From the NCBI GenBank assembly GCA_022710935.1, contig JAKLFY010000061.1, positions 1-39,554 of the forward strand: a stretch of 39,554 nt of DNA, written 5' to 3'. The notes below the pieces were generated by a model. The model was not told the DNA's origin. It searched no databases and saw nothing but the letters and a program-made list of their open reading frames with translations. This document shows, in pieces, positions 1 to 8,194 of the stretch. This stretch comes from Verrucomicrobiota bacterium. GTDB taxonomy: Bacteria > Verrucomicrobiota > Verrucomicrobiia > Limisphaerales > J093. The position numbers were made by a program, and so were the translations under genes. Numbering within the stretch: the first letter of the stretch is position 1; each line of letters starts with the position of its first letter.

Positions 1-1
1 C

Positions 2-268
2 GGGAAGGTGGTGCTGGATGCCGAGGAGATCCGGCGTGAGTTGAAGAGGAAGGGGGAGTTGAAGCTGGGAGAGGTGTTGCGGTTGCGGGTGAGGTATTTC
101 AGCGACGGGGTGGTGCTGGGGTCCAGAAACTATGTGAACGAGGTATTTCGGGAGTTCCGGGACCGGTTTGGGGTGAGGCGGCGGGATGGGGCGCGTCCGC
201 TGCGTGGATTGGGAGCGCTGGGGGAGTTGGCGACAATGCGGGATTTGCAGGTCAATGCCGTGGGGTGA
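2..268 (+). CDS. RayT-like (REP-associated tyrosine/IS200-type) transposase, C-terminal part, cut by window edge
   Basis: The frame is open from the first bases, so the 5' part of the gene lies outside the window; about 88 codons are visible, ending in TGA at 266-268. The visible part carries the motif SDGVVLGS followed by YVNEVFREFRDRFG, then a basic RRRDGARPLRG segment and a MRDLQV end. I recognise this as the C-terminal tail of RayT-type transposases common in Verrucomicrobiota. The catalytic HUH and tyrosine motifs lie upstream and cannot be checked. Family knowledge: such proteins are linked to spread of REP palindromes, and this window contains many palindromic repeats, but a link between this gene and those repeats is inference. 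It could be intact or a remnant. Confidence 0.6.
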   Translation, partial: GKVVLDAEEIRRELKRKGELKLGEVLRLRVRYFSDGVVLGSRNYVNEVFREFRDRFGVRRRDGARPLRGLGALGELATMRDLQVNAVG

Positions 269-381
269 GGGGGAACACGGACTGATCTCGGAGGGACGAT
301 CGCGCGGCTGTGGCGTTCCTCAAGGAACACCCGATGCCGTCGGTGTCCGGCCTGGGGAAGTTGCGATGATGGGCTGTGTGT

Positions 382-3300
382 TCATTGAGGCACGAGGGCG
401 ATGGCTGTGATCTGGATGTTGGGCCCGGAATCGCAGGCAGCCTCGAGAGCGAGCCTGCCGTCGAGGCAGTCCTCACGCAGGACGTGGAGGCGCACCCACC
501 GGCCTGTGCCGGTGTGCGCGCCGAGTGTGAACTCGCGCCCCTCGAACCTGATCCGTCCCGTGCGCCCGTTGTCGTTCCAATCGTGGAAATGGACGTGGAG
601 CGTGTATAGATCCGGGCGTGCAATCTTCACCTGAACGCGCAGCGACGGGCTTCCCCACCACGCGGTGCCCGTGCCGTCCTTCCAGACTGCATTGCACTGG
701 ACTTCGTAGCTGAACGAGGCATCGACAATGCGCGCTTTGTCGACCTGCGGCGACCACGGAACGTCTCCGGTGGAGGGATGCCTTGCGCCGGCCTGGACGT
801 ACAACACGGCTTTTTCGAAACCGGGCGGTGGCTCCGCATTGGCCTCGGGGACGACCGGAAAGAGCGCGGCGATTTGCGCGGCGCCGACCTCCGTTTTCGG
901 ATTGAACGAATCGCCTTCGGCGTAGGCCAGGAGGCTGGCGCGCAACTGGCGCGCCGCGGGGCGCTCGTCGAGTCTGCTCGCGATGTCGTATCCGCAGACG
1001 AGCAGGCGTCCGCCCTCCTTCGTCCGCACTTCGAAGATCGTGCCGAGCTTGTCGTTGAAATGGTAGTCGCTGACCGGTTGGACAATTGGGCGGTACGCCG
1101 GGGGGAAACCGTTCAGCACGAAGCCGCGGGCGCCCTCGCAGATGTCACGCCACTGCCAGTCGAGATGATCGTCCGTCGGGAAATCCGCGAGTGCGGGATG
1201 GCTGCTCTGCACGAGCGCGCCCAACGTGTCGCGGTTCTGGCCGGGGAAGAAGCGCGCCGACCAGAACAACGGCATCCAGGCGGCGTGTTTTGCGTCGTCC
1301 GGTCTGCCGAGTCTGCTTGCCAGCAGCAGCACGCGTCGGGATTCTGACAGCGCTTCAAGGGCAGCCTCCGGCGCGTCGCAGACGACGACGTCTGTTGATC
1401 CGGTCGGAGCAACCGCGGGTGGAAAGACCCAGGTGTGCCAGTCGTTGGCGAACGGGGTTCCCTTGATCGCAATCTCGAGGTTGAGGCGCGTGGGATTGTT
1501 GAACGTTGCGAGACTGCACGCGATCTCTCCGAGTGTTGAAACCGAGCCGGGCTGAAGCGTGGCTGGGCCGAAGGTTCCCGCGGCGTGGACCCGGCCGGTC
1601 GGATCGCGAAGCGTCCATGCGACCTTGGCGTTCGAGACGGTCCGTTCTCCCCAGTGCGAAACCTGAACGCGGGCGGAGAAGGTCTCGTCGCTCGTCCAGA
1701 CGAATGTTTTGAAGCGCGCGAGCGGAACCGTGGCGGCGCTGTAGCGTCGAAACTGCCGCGGCGAGACGATGCCCTTGGATTCGTAGAACGTGTCGAGCCA
1801 GCCGACGAGCGCCTCACCCTGTCCGGGGAAGTCCTGCATGCTCAGCCAATTGACGCCCGCGCAACCCGGCGAACGGAGCTGCGCCTCCATTTCGTTCTTG
1901 TAGAGGATACGGTTCATCGCCCCCGACGCCCGCTGGAGATCCGCGCACTGGCCCGCGATGCCGTGATTGCGCGCCTGCTCGCGGAACAGTTCGAGATTCC
2001 TCGCGCGAACCGGACCGGTGTATTTTCTGATTTCGCTCCAGTCCGGGTAGACGGGCATCTGACCCATCTCGTGAGCAATGACCGGAACGGGAGCGCGCGC
2101 GTAGCTGTCCTCGTAATCCCAATCCGTGCCCGGGACGCCGAGGCGGTTCACAACCCCCCCGACACCGGGGATGTGGTGCGTGTCGGAGAAGTCGTCGGCT
2201 GGGGTGATCGCGCGTGCTGTCGATGCCGCGTAGAGGCGGCGCGGATCGCGTTCCTTCTCCTGTTGGATCCACGCGCCCATGGTTTTGAAGTAACTTGACC
2301 CGAGTTCGTTCCCGATGGCGAAGAAGCAGAACGACGGGTGATTCCCGTACGTGTCGAGCATCCGCCGCATCTCGGCCCTGACGTAGTGGTCGATCGTGCG
2401 GTCACCCTTTCCGACGCCTTTCGGATAGCCCGGCGTGTCCATGTCCTTGCGCGGATTCGGCCCGCCCATCCAGCCGTCGATCCAGAGCACCTCGGCCTGA
2501 AGGTAGAAGCCCATTGCGTCCGCCGCCTCGAAGGCGGCCTCTGGCGGACACCACGAATGGAAGCGAATCTGGTTCAGTCCGTGGTCTCGGCAGATGCCGA
2601 GCATCCTTTTCCAGCGTGCGACATCCGTGGGAGGATGCCCGGTCAACGGATACTGCGCGCAGTCCATGTTGCCTCGCAGGAATGTCGGGCGCCCGTTCAC
2701 GAAGAGCATGTTCCCGTTGCGGGTCAGCGAACGGAATCCGAATGTCGTTGTGACCGGTTCCATGTCAGCGATCCGCGCTTCGAGTTCGTGGAGCGCCGGA
2801 GAGAACTCATCCCATGTCGCGGGCGGTGCGGCCAGGGGAATGGTCATCGTGCTTATGGTGGGGTTCGTTGCGCCACGCGCGAACTCGACGGCATCCGAGG
2901 TTGTCCCGATCGTCCGGCCTGACTTCCGCTCCCGCACCGCCAGGTGCGCGGTAGCCATCGGAGGAGCGTCGGGCCCGGCGGCCAGGGTCAATTCCGCCTT
3001 CACCTCGCGTCGCACAGCATCCGGAAAAACGCGCAGCAACTCGATTGTCACCGGCTGACGCGCGCGCAGTTCGATTCGCCCGACCGCGCCGTTCCAGATC
3101 GTCTGGGTGAATTCCGTATAGCAATGGCTGCGGTTGCCGATCGGGTGGATCATCCTGTTATCGATTCGGAGCGTCAGCAGGTGTTGTCCGGGCGAGAGTC
3201 TGCCCAGCCAATGGACGTGCGGTGTGCCGAGCGAATCCTGCGAGCTGGCGGCGACGCCGTCCACCCACACGCGGCTCTCCCACAACACGCGCTCGAGATG

Positions 3301-3630
3301 GAGTTCGACGGGCCGCTTCCGCCACGCTTCGGGAATTTCGAGACGCCGCTGATACCAGGCGGCGCCGACGAACTTGTGCTCGCGCGAAAGGAACCCGGGA
3401 TTCGGATCCGTCTCAGGTTCGCCCAGCCCCGCCCTGTCCGTCGTGCCGGGCAGCTTCATCGAAGTCCCGCCCGCGAGCGGCGCCGCGAACCACTGCGCCG
3501 AAACACCCTCGTCATTCGGGTCCAATCGCACGGACCAGCGGCCGGACAAGTCGATGCGACTCTGTCCGAGGGCGCCCGGCGTCAGCAGGATGGCGGCCAA
3601 CAGAGGAGTCAACGGGCGCAGCGTGATCAT
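382..3630 (-). CDS. secreted glycoside hydrolase family 2 enzyme (beta-galactosidase/glucuronidase type)
   Basis: The 1082-residue protein starts at ATG 3630, preceded by AGGAT about 9 bases upstream. Residues 1-22 form a signal peptide (hydrophobic LLAAILLTPGALG), so the enzyme is exported. Residues about 27-190 match the GH2 sugar-binding jelly roll (DLSGRWSVRLD, WYQRRLEIP), about 195-300 the immunoglobulin-like domain, and about 300-640 the TIM barrel. The barrel has the GNELG motif with probable acid/base Glu442 and AHEMGQ with probable nucleophile Glu521. About 400 further residues form beta-rich accessory domains; the last about 150 (VLYVQAGARHP onward) look like a carbohydrate-binding module. 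GH2 enzymes hydrolyse terminal beta-linked sugars; the exact substrate cannot be told. The gene points the same way as the downstream-facing oxidoreductase but is separated by about 390 bases, so it is probably its own unit. Confidence 0.9.
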   Translation of the reverse strand: MITLRPLTPLLAAILLTPGALGQSRIDLSGRWSVRLDPNDEGVSAQWFAAPLAGGTSMKLPGTTDRAGLGEPETDPNPGFLSREHKFVGAAWYQRRLEIPEAWRKRPVELHLERVLWESRVWVDGVAASSQDSLGTPHVHWLGRLSPGQHLLTLRIDNRMIHPIGNRSHCYTEFTQTIWNGAVGRIELRARQPVTIELLRVFPDAVRREVKAELTLAAGPDAPPMATAHLAVRERKSGRTIGTTSDAVEFARGATNPTISTMTIPLAAPPATWDEFSPALHELEARIADMEPVTTTFGFRSLTRNGNMLFVNGRPTFLRGNMDCAQYPLTGHPPTDVARWKRMLGICRDHGLNQIRFHSWCPPEAAFEAADAMGFYLQAEVLWIDGWMGGPNPRKDMDTPGYPKGVGKGDRTIDHYVRAEMRRMLDTYGNHPSFCFFAIGNELGSSYFKTMGAWIQQEKERDPRRLYAASTARAITPADDFSDTHHIPGVGGVVNRLGVPGTDWDYEDSYARAPVPVIAHEMGQMPVYPDWSEIRKYTGPVRARNLELFREQARNHGIAGQCADLQRASGAMNRILYKNEMEAQLRSPGCAGVNWLSMQDFPGQGEALVGWLDTFYESKGIVSPRQFRRYSAATVPLARFKTFVWTSDETFSARVQVSHWGERTVSNAKVAWTLRDPTGRVHAAGTFGPATLQPGSVSTLGEIACSLATFNNPTRLNLEIAIKGTPFANDWHTWVFPPAVAPTGSTDVVVCDAPEAALEALSESRRVLLLASRLGRPDDAKHAAWMPLFWSARFFPGQNRDTLGALVQSSHPALADFPTDDHLDWQWRDICEGARGFVLNGFPPAYRPIVQPVSDYHFNDKLGTIFEVRTKEGGRLLVCGYDIASRLDERPAARQLRASLLAYAEGDSFNPKTEVGAAQIAALFPVVPEANAEPPPGFEKAVLYVQAGARHPSTGDVPWSPQVDKARIVDASFSYEVQCNAVWKDGTGTAWWGSPSLRVQVKIARPDLYTLHVHFHDWNDNGRTGRIRFEGREFTLGAHTGTGRWVRLHVLREDCLDGRLALEAACDSGPNIQITAIALVPQ

Positions 3631-3719
3631 CGGGGTTCATCCTGCCATGCCGCCTCTGTTTTGGAAGGGACGATTGCGGGAATCGCGCATGGACAGACAG
3701 CGGCTGTGCAGAAGTCAGT

Positions 3720-3951
3720 CCCGAATGGCAGTTTGGGACAGCGTTTGACCGCCCGCGGCTCGCGGCGATCGGGCTACACGTCGGCGGCAATGCCCCGGAA
3801 CAGAGCGTCAAGGAGTTGCTGACGCTGCCGCTGGCGGCGAGCTTGGAGCAAGGCTTCGCCACAGCGGCGACAGGCGGCCAGTGCGCCGGCGAAGCTGAGC
3901 CGGTTCAAGGGGGCGCGATGACGGCGGGCGGCTTCGAGCACGACGCGGCGC
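3720..3951 (-). pseudogene. remnant of an IS4-family transposase C-terminus
   Basis: Reading the minus strand from 3950, the frame gives RRVVLEAARRHRAPLNRLSF, then AGALAACRRCGEALLQARRQ, then RQRQQLLDALFRGIAADV, then an in-frame TAG (3774-3776 on the plus strand), then PDRREPRAVKRCPKLP. This is the characteristic C-terminal region of IS4-type DDE transposases, where the intact family reads on through VPxRPGRREPRAVKRRPKPYPLL. The stop and the decayed end show that it is dead. No upstream transposase or terminal repeats remain. Its upstream edge stops within a few bases of the palindromic repeat at 3955-4022. This fragment occupies most of the 390-base gap between the two flanking genes; nothing else is seen at 3631-3719. 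Confidence 0.7.
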
Positions 3952-3954
3952 ACC

Positions 3955-4022
3955 AGCCCGCATAGCGGACATCATGCGAAATCCGATCGCCTGTGCACTG
4001 ACGGGGTGTCAATATGCGGGCT
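3955..4022. repeat. palindromic repeat, family copy A, overlapping the stop codon of the oxidoreductase gene
   Basis: The ends AGCCCGCATA (3955-3964) and TATGCGGGCT (4013-4022) are perfect 10-base inverted repeats. The interior (GCGAAATCCGATCGCCTGTG, then CACTGACGGGGTGTCAATA) resembles copies at 10325-10360, 26349-26406 and 33999-34067. The last two bases of the repeat belong to the TAG stop codon of the minus-strand gene ending at 4021. Confidence 0.8.
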
Positions 4023-5349
4023 AAACGAACTTCGTGCGGCCAGGCATTGGCAGTGGAGTGATCGGGAAGCTCATGTCCCAGATCAAATTGTCCGGCACGA
4101 GCTTTTCCTGGCTGTTCATGATCTGTTCCCAGGTAATCTCCTGACCCGTGTAGGCCGCGGTCCGCCCCATGATCGCCATGAGCGTGCTGTGGGCCATCCA
4201 AACGCCGTCGTTGATCGGCTCGCCTCTGCGGATCGAGGCGAAGAGCTCGTCATGCTCGGTCTGGTACATGTCGTTCTTGTCGCCGCGGTATTTCCAGGCC
4301 TCCTTGGCCCGGATGATCGGGGCATCCCATCCGCGGATGGTCCCGGTGCCCAGCCCGCCCATGAGATAGTCCGAATTATCGCTGTGGCAGCCGCTGATCT
4401 GGCGCTGCGCCATGAACGCCCGCGCGCCATTCTCGTATTCGTAGAAGACGTCGATGTGGTCGTAGATGTTCCCCTCGTTGTTGGGGATCTGGCGTCCGCC
4501 GTTGCCAACCGCCTTGACCGGCAGCGCCCCATTCATGGCCCAGGCGATCTTGTCGACGCTGTGGCAGGCCTGCTCGACCAAACCGTCGCCGGACAACCAG
4601 GTGAAGTTGTACCAGTTGCGAAGCTGCCATTCGACATCGGTCATCCCGGCGGGGCGGGTGTTGGCGGGGGGCATCGGCTTCACCGGGCCTGTCAGGTACG
4701 TGGCATACACCGCCCGGATTTCCCCCATCTGTCCGTCGTGGACCCGTTTAAAAAACTCGCGGCGGGCGAAGTCGTAGCGCCAGCAGAAACCGGCGACGAG
4801 TGCGAGCTTCTTGGCCTTGGCGCTTGCCACGGATTCGAGCACGGAGCGGACGCCGGGGGCGTCGGTGGCCATCGGTTTCTCGCAGAAGATGTGCTTGTTG
4901 GCCGCGACGGAGGCCTTCAAATGCTCGGGGCGGAAGCCGGGAGGCGCGGCGAGAAGCACGACGTCCACGCCGCTTTCGATCACCTTCTGATATGCGTTCA
5001 GGCCGCTGAAGGTGGTCTCCGGAGTCACCTGAACGCGCTCCTTCAGCGTCGCGTCATTCGTCAACGCCCGGACTGCCCTCTGGCACGCCTCGGGAAAGGC
5101 GTCGCCGACGGCCGTCAGCACCGTGTTGGGGTCGGCCTTGAGCGCCTGGCTGGCCGCCCCGGTGCCGCGTCCGCCGCACCCGATCAACCCGATCTTGAGC
5201 GTGTCCGCGTTCGCGGCGAAGCCGCGTTGGGGGAAGACGAGATTGGCCGCCAGCACACCGCCAAGCGTGGCCGTCGTCGAGGTCTTGAGAAACTCGCGAC
5301 GCGAACTGGAGGACCGGAGAGGTGAATGAGAATTGAGATCGGGGTTCAT
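4021..5349 (-). CDS. Tat-exported Gfo/Idh/MocA-family oxidoreductase
   Basis: The 442-residue protein starts at ATG 5349; an in-frame TTG nine bases upstream is less likely. It has a twin-arginine signal SSRREFLK followed by a hydrophobic stretch ending near FPQRGFAA, so folded protein with bound cofactor is expected outside the cytoplasm. A Rossmann fold begins at LKIGLIGCGGRGTGAA (about residues 51-66) with the dinucleotide-binding glycines. The catalytic-type FCEKPMATD motif (Lys near 158) is present. The C-terminal half is the alpha/beta dimerisation domain (WNLYN-type RNWYNFTWLSGDG, then DHIDVFYEYENGARAF). Such proteins are very abundant in Verrucomicrobiota and Planctomycetota and are presumed to act on sugars or inositols; the substrate is unknown. 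The neighbouring GH2 gene is consistent with carbohydrate use. The stop codon is overlapped by a palindromic repeat. Confidence 0.9.
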   Translation of the reverse strand: MNPDLNSHSPLRSSSSRREFLKTSTTATLGGVLAANLVFPQRGFAANADTLKIGLIGCGGRGTGAASQALKADPNTVLTAVGDAFPEACQRAVRALTNDATLKERVQVTPETTFSGLNAYQKVIESGVDVVLLAAPPGFRPEHLKASVAANKHIFCEKPMATDAPGVRSVLESVASAKAKKLALVAGFCWRYDFARREFFKRVHDGQMGEIRAVYATYLTGPVKPMPPANTRPAGMTDVEWQLRNWYNFTWLSGDGLVEQACHSVDKIAWAMNGALPVKAVGNGGRQIPNNEGNIYDHIDVFYEYENGARAFMAQRQISGCHSDNSDYLMGGLGTGTIRGWDAPIIRAKEAWKYRGDKNDMYQTEHDELFASIRRGEPINDGVWMAHSTLMAIMGRTAAYTGQEITWEQIMNSQEKLVPDNLIWDMSFPITPLPMPGRTKFV

Positions 5350-5374
5350 ATGATTCAAGGCACTGTCTGGGTGG

Positions 5375-5404
5375 AGTAAAGGTCACCCGGGGTCAAGGCG
5401 TCAA
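5375..5404 (-). promoter_or_regulatory. possible sigma-70 promoter for the oxidoreductase gene
   Basis: On the minus strand TTGACG (5404-5399) and TTTACT (5380-5375) are spaced by 18 bases, about 25 bases upstream of the ATG at 5349. The match is moderate and based on sequence alone. Confidence 0.3.
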
Positions 5405-5432
5405 GCTTACTCGTCCGCGTGCAAAATAAATG

Positions 5433-5461
5433 TTGCGGGCGGGCGGGTTTGGGCCTAAATA
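5433..5461 (+). promoter_or_regulatory. possible promoter for rho with a leader of about 140 bases
   Basis: TTGCGG (5433-5438) and TAAATA (5456-5461) are spaced by 17 bases. Transcription from here would leave a leader of about 140 bases before the rho ATG at 5609. rho genes are often autoregulated through their leaders (established for E. coli); whether that holds here is inference. The hexamers are weak matches. Confidence 0.25.
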
Positions 5462-5608
5462 TTGCTCGTCTTAGGTCCAACTGTTCGGCCCTGCAATCCG
5501 GTTCCATGAACCTCTTCGGCCGGCGGTTTTCCCGAAAAATTGAAATTGAAGGCGCAGCCAAGCGGAGCCCCTCCGGCGAGAAATCGACGGGGAGCGAACA
5601 CAAGCATT

Positions 5609-6730
5609 ATGAGCAACAACAGCCACGTGCCGGAAACCGGTTCCGGATATCTCGAAATCTCGGAAAAAGGTTTCGGTTTCCTGCGGACGTCCGAGGGGCA
5701 TTTTCATCCCAAGCCGACGGACGTGTTCGTCACGCCGGACACGATCAAGAAGTGCTACCTGAGGGAGGGCTGCTTTGTGAAGAGCACGCTGCAACCGCCC
5801 CACCGCGGCAGCAGCCCCCAGCTTAAGGAGGTCCTCGAAGTCAACGGACTGCCCTTCGCCGAGTACACGAAGTCGATGCGATTCGAGAACCTGACGACCA
5901 TTGATCCCTTCGAGAAGTTCAGACTCGAGACCTCACCGGACCTGCTGGAGACCCGGATCATCGACCTGGTCACGCCCATTGGGCGTGGAACGCGCGGGCT
6001 CATTGTCGCCCCGCCGCGCACGGGCAAGACCACGATTCTCAAGCAGATTGCCAACGCCGTGACAACCAACCACCCGGAGGTGCACGTCATGGTGCTGTTG
6101 ATCGACGAGCGCCCCGAGGAAGTCACCGACTTCCAGCGCTCGGTGAAGGCCGAGGTCGTCGCCTCCTCGAATGACCAGGACCTCGAAACCCACGTCCGCC
6201 TCTCCCGCTTCATGATCGAGCGCTGCCGCCGCATGGTCGAATCCAAGCGCGACACGTTCATTCTCCTGGACTCGATCACCCGCGTCGCCCGCGCGTACAA
6301 CAGCGTCCATGGCGGAAGCGGCCGCACCATGACCGGCGGCGTCGACGCCCGCGCGCTTGAGATCCCGCGCAAGATCTTCGCCGCCGCGCGCAAGATCGAG
6401 GAGGGCGGATCCCTGACCATCGTGGCCACCGCGCTTGTCGATACCGGATCGCGTATGGACGAGCTGATCTTTCAGGAATTCAAGGGGACCGGGAACATGG
6501 AGCTGGTGCTCGATCGGAAGCTCTCGGACCGCCGGCTCTTCCCGGCCATCGACATTCCCAAGAGCGGCACCCGCAAGGAAGAGAAGCTCTTCCCCCCGAA
6601 CCAGATCGACGCCATCCGCAAGCTCCGGCGCATGATGGTCGACCTCCAGCCGGTCGAGGCCATGGAAACCCTCCTTGCCGCGCTCAAGAAGCACCGCACC
6701 AACGACGAACTGCTGGCCAAACTGCAGTAG
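5609..6730 (+). CDS. rho: transcription termination factor Rho, short form
   Basis: I start at ATG 5609 (373 residues), with GGAG 14 bases upstream; an in-frame TTG at 5540 would add 23 unconserved residues. The protein begins almost directly with the OB-fold RNA-binding domain (GSGYLEISEKGFGFLR to about residue 65) and lacks the N-terminal helical Rho_N domain found in E. coli Rho (419 residues). The RecA-type ATPase follows: Walker A APPRTGKTT (134-142), Walker B VMVLLIDERPEEVTD (Asp166), the Q-loop region with MTGGVDARAL (241-250), and the R-loop/EFKGTGNMEL segment. It would act as a hexameric RNA translocase ending transcription. It stands alone, divergent from the oxidoreductase gene, with a hairpin just after the stop codon. 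Confidence 0.96.
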   Translation: MSNNSHVPETGSGYLEISEKGFGFLRTSEGHFHPKPTDVFVTPDTIKKCYLREGCFVKSTLQPPHRGSSPQLKEVLEVNGLPFAEYTKSMRFENLTTIDPFEKFRLETSPDLLETRIIDLVTPIGRGTRGLIVAPPRTGKTTILKQIANAVTTNHPEVHVMVLLIDERPEEVTDFQRSVKAEVVASSNDQDLETHVRLSRFMIERCRRMVESKRDTFILLDSITRVARAYNSVHGGSGRTMTGGVDARALEIPRKIFAAARKIEEGGSLTIVATALVDTGSRMDELIFQEFKGTGNMELVLDRKLSDRRLFPAIDIPKSGTRKEEKLFPPNQIDAIRKLRRMMVDLQPVEAMETLLAALKKHRTNDELLAKLQ

Positions 6731-6731
6731 G

Positions 6732-6759
6732 GAGGCATTCCCGCCCGCGGGAACACCTC
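6732..6759 (+). terminator. hairpin downstream of rho
   Basis: GAGG-CA-TTCCCGC-CC-GCGGGAA-CA-CCTC is a symmetric interrupted stem starting one base after the rho stop codon. No T-tract follows, so it may be an RNA 3'-end stabiliser or a repeat rather than an intrinsic terminator. Confidence 0.4.
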
Positions 6760-6808
6760 GCGCTCGTGTGTCGCGTTGCCTCCGCGCGGCCGGAAGGTGC
6801 GGGTTGGA

Positions 6809-6914
6809 CCGGACATTTCACACCGCTGCGCGTGATCGGATGTCCGGGCTGTGGCAAAACCGCGCCCAGGCAGGGTCCAGGGGCATCCTGACGGGGGTGT
6901 GAATATGGGGGTTA
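6809..6914. repeat. palindromic repeat block between convergent rho and leuB, family copy B
   Basis: CCGGACAT (6809-6816) and ATGTCCGG (6840-6847) form an inverted pair. The following GGGCTGTGGCAAAACCGCGCC and CCAGGGGCATCCTG are shared with 26223-26275. The right end, on the minus strand TAACCCCCATATTCACACCC, matches the end of copies at 3955-4022 and 33999-34067, and its TAA is the stop codon of leuB. The block lies between two converging genes. Confidence 0.7.
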
Positions 6915-8018
6915 GATCGCCGCAGCGACCAGGTCGCCCACCTGCGACGTGCTGTAGCCCATCTTGCCCGCCGCCAGGCTTTTGATCTTCTCGACGACGG
7001 TTCGAATCACGGCCTTCTCGATTGCACCGGCCGCTTCGGTCTCGCCGAGGAAATCGAGCATCATCTGGCCGGCGCAGATGGCCGCCAGCGGGTTGATGAC
7101 CCCCAAACCCGTGTACTTGGGCGCGCTGCCGCCAATGGGCTCGAACATCGAAGTGCCTGTCGGGTTGATGTTCCCGCCCGCCGCGATGCCCATGCCGCCC
7201 TGGATCATCGCCCCGAGATCCGTGATGATGTCGCCGAACAGATTGTCCGTCACAATCACGTCGAACCACTCCGGGTTCTTCACAAACCACATCGTCGTCG
7301 CATCGACGTGCGCGTAGTCCCGCTTGATGTCGGGATAGTCCTTCTGCCCGATCTCGTGGAAGGCGCGTTCCCAAAGATCGAACGCGTACGTGAGCACATT
7401 GGTCTTGCCGCAGAGGGTCAATTGGGCCTTCCTGCCCGCCGCAACATCGTCCGGTTTGAGCCCCGGCCAAGGCGCGCCCCCGCGCCGCTTGCGCGCAAGA
7501 TCGAATGCGAAGCGAAGGCAGCGCTCGATGCCGCGCCGCGTATTGACGCTTTCCTGCACCGCCACTTCGTTCGGCGTGCCTTTGAAGACGAAGCCGCCCA
7601 CCCCGGTGTAGAGGCCTTCGTTGTTCTCGCGCACCACCACGAAATCGATGTCCTGCGGCCCCTTCTCGCGCAGCGGGCAGAAGCGCTGGTCGTAGAGCTT
7701 CACCGGGCGGAGGTTGATATATTGCTCGAGCTCGAAACGCAAACGCAGGAGAATGCCTTTTTCGAGGATGCCGGGCTTGACGCCGGGATGGCCGATGGCG
7801 CCCAGAAGAATGGCGGGGAACTGGCGCAGCTCGGCGACGGCGCTGTCGGGGAGGACTTCTTGGGTGCGGAGGTATCGGTCTCCGCCGAAGTCGAAATGGG
7901 TGTAGTCGAGGCGGATCGAGAACTTGCGGGCGGCGGCATCGAGGACCTTGATGGCTTCCCGGACAACCTCCGGGCCTGTGCCGTCTCCGCCGATCACGGC
8001 GATATTGTAGCTGTTCAT
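6912..8018 (-). CDS. leuB: 3-isopropylmalate dehydrogenase
   Basis: I start at ATG 8018 (368 residues), where homologues begin (MNSYNIAVIGGDGTGPEV); an in-frame ATG at 8069 would add a 17-residue unconserved tail. The beta-decarboxylating dehydrogenase family is clear: the substrate arginines in LRLRFELEQYINLRPVKLY, the catalytic tyrosine in NNEGLYTGVGGF, the lysine in LCGKTNVLTYAFDLWERAF, and the metal-binding VTDNLFGDIITDLGAMIQGG. The enzyme oxidises and decarboxylates 3-isopropylmalate with NAD in leucine synthesis in the cytoplasm. No other leucine gene is nearby. Related tartrate or isocitrate dehydrogenases share these motifs, but the ILEKGILLRLRFELEQYINLRP signature favours LeuB. Its TAA stop is part of the palindromic repeat end at 6912-6914. 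Confidence 0.88.
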   Translation of the reverse strand: MNSYNIAVIGGDGTGPEVVREAIKVLDAAARKFSIRLDYTHFDFGGDRYLRTQEVLPDSAVAELRQFPAILLGAIGHPGVKPGILEKGILLRLRFELEQYINLRPVKLYDQRFCPLREKGPQDIDFVVVRENNEGLYTGVGGFVFKGTPNEVAVQESVNTRRGIERCLRFAFDLARKRRGGAPWPGLKPDDVAAGRKAQLTLCGKTNVLTYAFDLWERAFHEIGQKDYPDIKRDYAHVDATTMWFVKNPEWFDVIVTDNLFGDIITDLGAMIQGGMGIAAGGNINPTGTSMFEPIGGSAPKYTGLGVINPLAAICAGQMMLDFLGETEAAGAIEKAVIRTVVEKIKSLAAGKMGYSTSQVGDLVAAAI

Positions 8019-8194
8019 GGGTATTCGGCTGCGTGGCGTCCCGCTCGGGGGCGCGACAAAGGCACGCATCGTAGGAACTCGGCGCCTGAGTTCAACCTGA
8101 AAAATCGCGAAGTTTTGCTGGCAGACGACAGGATTTCCCGTACAAAAGCGGCTTTTAGAGAAGACGGATCCAGATTCGAAGCGCTCAAGTGCCT

